NCBI GenBank assembly: GCA_022376515.1
Contig: WTXI01000347.1
Location: forward strand, 1-35,941
Origin: Lactifluus volemus
Lineage: Eukaryota; Basidiomycota; Agaricomycetes; Russulales; Russulaceae
Length of the DNA stretch: 35,941 nucleotides
Reading direction: 5' to 3'
Position 1 is the first letter of the stretch. The number at the start of each line of letters is the position of its first letter. This document shows, piece by piece, positions 1 through 7,035 of this stretch. The translations under genes and the position numbers were made by a program. The notes under the pieces are model-generated. The model ran no database searches and was not told the DNA's origin. It worked only from the letters and a program-made list of their open reading frames with translations.

Positions 1-1169
1 ACCAAGGTTTCGAAGCCTGCGATGTACGTATCGACATCGTCGTTGACCATTTTATGGTCCTTGAGTTTTTCATAGGCGCGTTGCTTCTTATTTGAGTCGG
101 TAAAGGCGTCCTTGAAGGCCTGTTCGAACTCAGTCCAGATGGCTTCGTCGGTATGTGGGTGCGTGGTGGCTTCAAGCTTTGTCAATTGTTCCTCTTGCCA
201 GTCATTGACCTTCTCCCCTTTGATATAACTGAGAGCCATGAGGACTCGGTTGAACGGATTACTCATTTCGTCGCTGTTTCGGTTTATGAGCTTCCACTGT
301 TTGAACTCCTTCAGGAAAAGGTCGCTTCGGTTCCTGTCTCCATAAAAGATTGAAGGGGCCAGCCCTTTCAATCCTCCGGTCCCTGGGTTCGTAGGGGCGG
401 TAGTGGTGGCGGTAATAGTGCTTCCCACCTGAGCCGTCCTTTGGCTAGAGGAGGAGGCGGCGGCAACTGGTACGGGGGGTAACCCACTCGGGGTACCAGG
501 GGCGGCCTGAGAGGAGAGTAGTGGGGGAAGGAGGCTTCCTCCACGTTGGTATAGGTCATAGACTTGTGAGGATATCTGTTGTGTCATTGCGGGTGGTTGT
601 TCGGGGGTAAGAGGATGGGTTCCCTGTAGGGTAACGATGGCACTAGTGGCTGCGGCGAGGGTATCGTCCGCAAGGGGGTTTGGTGGCTGTTGGGGAGAGG
701 CCGGAGATTGTTCTTCGGCTTCGGAATCGGAAGAATTTGAGTGTGAAACCCCGAATCTTCCTGGTGGTCTAGGGGATCGGTACGCGGGGTGTTCTCTGTC
801 GGTTTCTCTCCAGTAGCCTAAGCCTGCTGCAGAGCAATGTACGGGTTGTAGGAGATTTCCTGAGCGGGTACGGAAGATGTTTCCTTCTGGATCTAGTTCG
901 ATTAGGTACCAGGAGTTGTTTATGAATTCACAAAGGTCGTTGAATAGGTTTCCTCGTCCGTCTCGGGTGGTTACTTGATAGGTTCCTCTCCCGACTTCCG
1001 GTTTATGTAGAACCCACTGAGCACTGCCTTTTACGTGTGCGGGTAGGCCGTCTCCTATACGAACGGGGACGTAGGTCCAAGTGTTGTTATCAGGGATAGA
1101 GGCGTTTAAGGACGTGTTGCCTGGACCGCGGCTGCTTCTGGTACTCCGAGTAGTACCAGTAGCGCAACT
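1..1169 (-). CDS. gag: Ty3/Gypsy Gag (element 1), truncated by the window edge
   Basis: On the minus strand a frame is open without a stop from 1169 down to base 1, about 389 codons, and runs off the left edge. The first ATG in it is at 585-587. After a Pro/Ser/Thr-rich stretch the translation contains a typical retrotransposon Gag core: the motif FYGDRNRSDLFLKEFKQW, then SNPFNRVLMALSYIKG, WTEFEQAFKDAF and YEKLKDHKMVNDDVDTYI. This is the capsid-like retrotrans_gag region, expected to form the virus-like particle. No zinc knuckle is visible because the 3' part lies outside the window. Sequence between 1169 and 587 also looks coding (for example GTYQVTTRDGRGNLFNDLCE), so the original start was probably further upstream, beyond a frame break near 1150. 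Family assignment is confident; the exact start is not. Confidence 0.8.
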
Positions 1170-2053
1170 TTATAGTAGCGGTAGGCGTTGAGTTTGGGTT
1201 GGTGGTGTGGGCGAACTGTGGATATTCCCTGATGTACTGTTCTATGAACTCAATTTCCCGCGCGATGTCGGCAAGCTCGTCAAGGGTGGATTGGATGAAA
1301 CGGAGGCGATCTACTTCCTCTTGTAGGTCCTGGATTTGTTGACTGGTTTCGAGACGGATTTCTTCCTCGTTTTCCGTCAGAGACTGGGGGTCTACTCGTT
1401 CGTAGGGGTTTGGGTTAGGTGGTCGAGACGTTGTATGAGGTTTTCTCTGCGATGGATAAGGATCCCTACTGCAAAGGCGATGATCCCTCCCGGGTCTGGG
1501 TGTGTGGAGAGGTGAATGAGGAGTAAGTCGAGGCTTTCTTCGACGTCAAAGAGTTCTAGGATAGTTTCGTCAGTGAGAGTGGTGGTACCCTCAGTCGATG
1601 GTGACGTCGGTTCTGTTGTATTCGAGGATATGTTGGAGGAAGAAGCGGTATTGTTCAAGGAGGTGGATGGTGTTCTCGAAGAAGGTGACGAGTTCTGGTT
1701 CCTCTTCACGTAGAGAGGCGAAGAGGAGTAGGTCAGTCTGGACCCACTCAAGTTCTAGGCGGATGTGGAAGATAAGGTCTCTTGGTTGGCTTCGCAAGCG
1801 GCGGTCAAAGAGGTAGGGTCTAAGGTTGGCCCTGTTTAAGGTGGGAGTCCTTTCGGGTGCTTGCGGTCTTTCCGGGTGATCGGGTGCGTGCGAGGGATCT
1901 ATCTTTTTGTATGGTAACGGCAACGGTCTTCTTTGCAGAAGCACTCGTGTTGAAGGGCGTGGATGTGGGTGTAGTGTACCTTCTTTCCTGGTACAAACTC
2001 GTGGAAGGCGTGGGTGGTGTACGGTGGTCCTCGGAGTAGGGCTCGGAGATCAA
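1150..2053 (-). pseudogene. Degraded 5' coding region upstream of element 1 gag
   Basis: Reading leftward on the minus strand, coding-like peptide passes through alternating frames. One frame gives a Cys/His-containing piece (HECFCKEDRCRYHTKR) that stops near 1905. A second runs about 1944-1591 (LELEWVQTDLLLFASLREEE). A third runs to 1392 (ILELFDVEESLDLLLIHL). A fourth, about 1440-1150, is a coiled-coil-like acidic stretch (QQIQDLQEEVDRLRFIQS). The gag frame then begins. The simplest reading is one long N-terminal Gag region broken by about four frameshifts. Separate small overlapping ORFs cannot be excluded. I do not recognise a domain. Confidence 0.5.
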
Positions 2054-2289
2054 AGGTAGGAGGGGGAACGGGAGTGATAGGTTCTTGGGGGAGTCGAAGG
2101 GGTTTCCTTATACGTGGTATGATGACTAAGGGTGACTGGGGTCTTAATAGGGCACAGGGTTCTTCCTCTGGTGCGACGACGCGACGGGGTTCTTCCTCTT
2201 CCTTCGCTTACAAGGGCACGTGGCTCCTTCGCAAGTGGAGGGTCGACTTGGGTGATAGGTGGGTGGACTTAGCTAGTGGTTTGAAGACC

Positions 2290-2715
2290 AACTGAGGTCT
2301 TGTAGGGTTTAGGGTTGTTAAGAGACTTCGCTTTTGTCAAGGCTCAGAGGGGCCTTGGCGCATGACGGTGCTGTGACGGTGATCGAGGAGGGCTGAACGT
2401 GGCACTAAGCCTCAGCACGACGAGGATCACGCAAGTTCTTCCCTTGGCTTTACTATAGAGGAGAGCGTCGCGCTGACGGATGCACTCTACTGTATCGTCA
2501 AAGAAGAGGTCAAGGGTAATCACAAGACGAGACTAAGTCTTGGATGACAACGGTCAGGAGGTCTGACTTGAGGAACAAGAAGGGAAGGGGTTCAACTGGT
2601 CTGATTGCAGACGAAGCGAAGTCTAAGGAGACAAGCTACAACGGACCGGTTTATATACTCCTAGGGTGTGATGCTGAGTCATAGAGTCCCAGGCGTGTCA
2701 CGGTGTGACACGCCT
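2290..2715 (-). repeat. Probable LTR / promoter region of element 1
   Basis: No convincing gene is seen here. On the minus strand a TATATAAA box lies at 2650-2657, with a TGACTCA site upstream at 2675-2681, followed downstream by a pyrimidine-rich leader leading into the element 1 coding region. This matches an LTR U3-R-U5 arrangement read right to left. The outer end is marked by an inverted repeat at 2691-2715 and probably begins TGTCAC on the minus strand. The inner LTR boundary and primer binding site could not be fixed. Confidence 0.45.
2691..2715. repeat. 11-bp perfect inverted repeat at the element 1 / element 2 junction
   Basis: AGGCGTGTCAC (2691-2701) and GTGACACGCCT (2705-2715) are exact reverse complements around a 3-nt GGT spacer. 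They sit where the element 1 LTR ends. Confidence 0.85.
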
Positions 2716-2858
2716 CCTAAATAATATATCGTAGATCGAACGGAGAAACTACGGAGATCTACGGAGATACCTCGGAAAGATCCAGAGATCGTCACGTGGG
2801 GCCAATACACAAGCAGATCACGTGTCAAACCGTAACACGCGCCCACTCCCATACCCCT

Positions 2859-4519
2859 ATGATCACACTTGAACAAGCAATTGAACAAGTGAAACAACCC
2901 TCGACCCCATCTGACTCTGGAAGTGGCGAAGAACCGAACTACAACATAGCTATGGACCTCCTACCTGAGAGTCCTACTGACGAACAGCTTGAGCAAATGA
3001 GAAAAATATTTGCTAAGCAACCGACACCCGAACCACAACCTGACCCCAACGCCCCGCTCACCCCTCAAGAACTCCTCGCTCTGAATACTATATTCAAATC
3101 TAAAGTCCCTGCTTCCACAAGCACCTCACCTATCCAATCCCTAGCAGCGCGAGCCTTTCATGCAGCTGCACAAGGAGTTGCGGGTTATGCCCTACTCCCT
3201 CCTTTTCAAATTGCCTCAGCAACCGCCACAGTAACACCCACCGCTTCCGCTCTCTTTTCCCAACCTAAAGGAAAAAGCAAGAAAGCGTCCACCACAGCAA
3301 GTGGTAGTGGAGCAATCTTCAGCAGCGGCGGAGGAGGAGGCGGTACTCCTGGAGGCAGTGGAGGAGGTGGAGGAGCTCCTGGTAGCCCTGGAGGAGGAGG
3401 TGGAGGAGGAGGAGGTGGCGGCGGTGGAGGAGGTGGAGCAGCAGCAGCTCCCCTTCAACAAGGCCAAGGCTTTGCTCAAATCCCCGCTGCTGGAGGAGGG
3501 TTAATGGGGATTCCCCCAAAACCCTTTGATGGAAATAGATCGCGATCGAAACGATTCATGGAAATCTTCGAAAACTACCGAAGATTAAACCAAGGAAACC
3601 CCAGAATGTCGAACCCCGCAAACCGAATCCTCATGTTCACCACATTTATGTCTGGACCACGTTGCGAAGGCTGGGCCCAAGCACGTCTTAATTCTCTAGG
3701 AGGATACCTAGACCGTGGAGGAGACCCCAACGACCTAGACCTTTGGGTTGGTTTCAAACAAAGGTTCCTTGATGATTTCCGAGATGCCGCTGCAAAAGAA
3801 GATGCCCTTACAAAGTTTGCGAAACTTCGGATGGTCGGAGACGATCTGGACGATTACACTACTTCGTTCAATGACCTTCTTGAAGAAGCAGGCTTTGAAG
3901 CCGACGCCCAAGGGACTATCATTCAGTATCGCGCCGGTCTCAAAGAAGCCCTTCACATGACCATCATGAACCGTGAATGGCCAAACCAGACACCCTTACA
4001 GAATGGCAAGAAGCGGCACGTAAACATGCAGCCGCATGGACGGAACAAAAATTGTTCAAAGAAATGCACGGTGGCGGGTCACTAGGACGCATTACTCAAT
4101 TACTTGGCAATGCGCGAGGACAACAACAACAACGCCGTCCTCAACAGCCACCACGCCCAGCCCCACGTCCACAACGCGATGCCGACGCTATGGATGTAGA
4201 CGTCACTACTACCCAAAGCAATCGTACCCCTGACCCTGACCGTGAACGCCTCATACGCGAAGGACGTTGCTTCTATTGCAAGGAACAAGGCCATCTCTCT
4301 AGAGAATGCCCTGTTAAAAAGAAACGAAACGTCAACGTCCCTGGCACTACACGCGCTCGTGTTACTGAAACATCTGAAGTAACAACGACCCCTACTCCCA
4401 CTTCCTCGAAAGAACTCTCGAACGCGGAAGTTGCCAAAGCCCTCAAAGCCATGTCGATGAAGAACGCGGCAAGCTTGCTGAGTTCCTTTCCCAAGATCCG
4501 TCTTTTTAAAGGGCTCTGA
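2859..4519 (+). pseudogene. gag: Gag polyprotein of element 2, frameshifted
   Basis: The ATG at 2859 (MITLEQAIEQVKQ) starts a frame running to 4085. It has an acidic and proline-rich N-terminus, a long poly-glycine tract, and a retrotransposon Gag core (KPFDGNRSRSKRFMEIFENY, LDLWVGFKQRFLDDFRD, LDDYTTSFNDLLEEAGF). Near 3975-3985 the coding signal moves to another frame, continuing as PDTLTEWQEAARKHAAAW and on to a CCHC zinc knuckle, CFYCKEQGHLSREC (around 4267-4308), ending at a TGA at 4517-4519. The move fits a 1-nt deletion after the codons for NREW. The knuckle would bind RNA during packaging. The end of this frame overlaps the start of pol, where a second frame change is needed; that one could be a normal gag-pol frameshift, but the first is damage. 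Confidence 0.85.
3328..3440 (+). repeat. GGA/GGC microsatellite coding poly-glycine in Gag
   Basis: A run of GGA/GGC/GGT codons encodes an almost uninterrupted glycine linker between the N-terminal region and the Gag core. Such runs are prone to replication slippage, and their length is likely to differ between copies of this element. Confidence 0.85.
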
Positions 4520-5295
4520 TCTCACCGCCTGGATCCGAGCCTTAGTACCGAATAGCTTGTATTTAAATGCCATTTCATCAATGGAAGTTCCCATTATTTA
4601 TTCAAGCTATAACGGCGGAACAAAAGAAGACAAAGCGCTTGTCGATAGTGGCACTACCAGTAATTTCATCGATCATCGAACGGCAGAAAGATGGCAACTA
4701 GGAACAAAAGACCTAGACAAACCGATCCAGATCTTTAACGTCGATGGAACGGAAAACAAACTAGGACGAGTCACGAAGTTTTCTACCTTACGCATCCGTA
4801 TGGGAAAACTAGAAGAATTACAAAACTTCTTCATCACAGACCTAGGCATGGACCGCGTCATCCTTGGATACCCATGGCTGGAAACGTTTAACCCACGACT
4901 CAACTGGAAAGATCGAACCTTAGACGATGAAAACCCGAAAATCTGCCTTGAGTCCCAATATTACCACGCAGCAGTGGCCCTTAAAGAAAAAGCTCGAGTT
5001 TTACTCGCACGAGCCCTAGAACCTGCTGGAAAATCCCAAGAATGGGCTATTGCGGACACTGAACGACGCACGGCTTCTAGCGCTGCTGTTCAAGGAATAC
5101 CCCTTGAATACCAACGTCATGCCTTTATCTTTGACGAAGAAGCGGCAAAACGTTTCCCTCCCAGCCGAGGAAAATTTGACATGGAGATAAAGTTGAAACC
5201 AGACGCACCTGACATCATTAACTGCAAGGTGTATCCGCTGACCGAAGAAGGGAAGGAAATCACAAAGAAATTCCTTAAAGAACATCAAGAGAAAG
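4507..5295 (+). pseudogene. pol: pol part 1: aspartic protease and start of reverse transcriptase
   Basis: This frame becomes recognisable from about 4507 (DLTAWIRALVPNSLYLNAIS). The retropepsin active site is ALVDSGTTSNFID, with the catalytic Asp codon at 4644-4646, followed by DRVILGYPWLETFNP, the usual C-terminal flap region of Ty3/Gypsy proteases. The start of the RT follows (KFDMEIKLKPDAPDI, then VYPLTEEGKEITKKFL). At 5295 the reading frame is cut by a solo LTR. Taking out the LTR and one copy of the 5-bp duplication leaves the frame unchanged across the junction, so the insertion is clean and no bases were lost. The protease would process Gag and Pol inside particles. Confidence 0.85.
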
Positions 5296-6230
5296 TGTCA
5301 CGGTTCGCAGGGACCGTGGCTCGAAGTGAGTGTCGTTCCGGTTGGCTATTTGCTGTGGCGAGTCGGACAAGACTAGCAACACCAAATAGTCGATTCTAGC
5401 ACACACGGGCAAGGTCCTAGAAGGAGTAGACTTGACTGTGCGAACTCTGGGAGTCTGTATCGCGCGAGACGGACTAGCGGGCCGGCGCACGCGATGGTCG
5501 GAGTTACCGTTCCTAAAAAGGATAGACGGTGGCAGATGGATGAAAGACGATGTGTAGGTTCAACCGCAACACGGGCGCGAGTGTATTTGGAATGCAAGAG
5601 ATGCTCGCCTTCCAAGGACACTCGTGAGAGGTTGAACTAAGGTTCGAGGGCGGACGCGGGGTGAGAAGTGGGGACTACTTCTCACAGCGCGTTCGTATTA
5701 GGGTTCAGGCGTCTGGGGATTTGTTTCACGGAAATGGAACAAATTCACAGATGTCTGATCGTGGCGCGAAGTACCTGGATCAAGGTACGAAGAGGGGATT
5801 CACAAGAAGAGAGGAGAAGATGCGATGCGAGTGTGAGCAAGGAGCAATGAACTGCGATTCTAGACGAAGCTGAAGCTGGGGCTTTAGCTCGTCTACAGGG
5901 CCCTATTTATGCGTACAGAGGGCCAGCCAACTATCCTACAAAGGTCACAGTACAGTAGCGAAGTCAAGACTATTGACTAAGGACCTGAGTCAGTTCTGAT
6001 GATTCAAGAACTGACTCAGTGCGTCTGACTCAAGATCTGAGTCAAGAACGCTGACTCAAGACTTGAGTCATGATCCCTGAGTCAAGTACACGTCCAAAAT
6101 GGCGATGCACAGCCCCTAGAAGTCGCACAGAGGGGGCTGGCCAAGGAAAGGGATCCTAGGTCGTAATACAAGTCGAAAAATAGACGGAAAATAGCAAGGA
6201 ATGGGCCGGACGGCCCGCATAACCGTAACA
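5296..6230 (-). mobile_element. Solo LTR, 935-bp family, copy A
   Basis: The insert begins TGTCACGGTT and ends AACCGTAACA, near-perfect inverted ends of the TG...CA type. It is flanked by a perfect 5-bp target duplication, GAAAG, at 5291-5295 and 6231-6235. It lies inside pol of element 2. A second copy (936 bp, opposite orientation) is at 19049-19984. No coding sequence is convincing inside it. Read on the minus strand it has a bZIP-site array, then a TATA-like box (CTATTTAT at 5903-5910 on the plus strand), then a pyrimidine-rich R/U5. Sense is therefore minus. It is the product of LTR-LTR recombination of a full element. Confidence 0.93.
5986..6084 (-). promoter_or_regulatory. Array of TGASTCA (Gcn4/AP-1-type) sites in solo LTR copy A
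   Basis: TGAGTCA or TGACTCA begins at 5986, 6012, 6026, 6038, 6052, 6064 and 6078. A degenerate TGATTCA sits at 6000. With that site included the start-to-start spacing is 14, 12, 14, 12, 14, 12, 14 bp. The array lies upstream of the TATA-like box in LTR sense, where U3 enhancers sit. TGASTCA is the established site of Gcn4/AP-1-class bZIP factors; binding here is inferred. Confidence 0.85.
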
Positions 6231-6235
6231 GAAAG

Positions 6236-7032
6236 GTTACATTGAACAAACAGACTCCCCTTGGTCTTCACCCTGGTTCCTTATCCCCAAAGCAGATGGA
6301 AGTTCTAGACCAGTTCAAGATTATCGACGCGTTAATGAACATACCATTCCCGACGTTTACCCTCTCCCCCGCATCGAAAATCTTCTAGAACAACTCCATG
6401 GCATGCGATATTTTACTACCCTTGACATTCGATGGGGGTACCATAATATCCGCATCAAAGACGAAGACCAGTGGAAAGCCGCCTTCAAAACCCCCTATGG
6501 GCTTTTTAAGCCTAAAGTGATGTTCTTTGGACTGCGAAACTCACCAGCAGTCTTCCAAAGATTCATGGATGCCGCCTTCGCCGATCTCGTCAACAAATAC
6601 CCAGGACGCATTCTAATCTATATGGATGACGTCCTCATTTGTTCCGACAACCTAGAAGAACTTAGGGTAATCACCCATGAAGTTCTCACACGTGCTCGCG
6701 AACTCTCCTTGTTCTTCAAAGCGTCAAAATGCCACTTTGAGAAAGAACAAGTCAAATACCTCGGTATTGAAGTCCATGATGGAAAGATAACAATCGATCC
6801 AACAAAAAGAAATGGCCTAGCCAATTGGCCCACCGTCCTTACAAAAGTTGAGGACGTCAGAAGTACCCTTGGCGTCCTTGGCTTTCAACGGCCCTTCATC
6901 CGAGGATTTGCCGACATTGCGCGCCCCATTACTGCACTTCTAAAGAAGGGGGTGAAGTTCGACTGGACCGATGAGTGCAGTAATGCCCTAAAAATTTTAC
7001 TTCAACGCGTACAAGAAGACCCAGTCCTATAC
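6236..7032 (+). pseudogene. pol: pol part 2: reverse transcriptase core
   Basis: Directly after the target duplication the frame resumes with typical Ty3/Gypsy RT motifs: SSRPVQDYRRVNEHT, VYPLPRIENLLEQL, YFTTLDIRWGYHNIRIK (first catalytic Asp), FGLRNSPAVFQRFMD and the catalytic YMDD box at 6619-6630 (RILIYMDDVLICS), followed by KCHFEKEQVKYLGIEV. It copies the element RNA into cDNA. The segment ends at a single TGA codon (7033-7035) placed between the RT connection region and RNase H. The surrounding sense matches the common pattern ...W-PDYSKPF, so a TGG to TGA point mutation is the likely cause. Confidence 0.92.
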
Positions 7033-7035
7033 TGA

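Noticed and set aside
1516..1816. Plus-strand open frames of 65-72 codons opposite element 1
   Set aside because: They are antisense shadows of the better supported minus-strand coding pieces, with Arg/Ser-biased low-complexity products.
3216..3519. Ser-, Leu- or Glu-rich frames across the GGA repeat in other registers
   Set aside because: They are products of the microsatellite read in other frames; only the glycine-coding register belongs to the continuous Gag.
5661..5873. 70-codon frame inside solo LTR copy A
   Set aside because: It lies in the R/U5 region of an LTR and reads antisense to LTR transcription.
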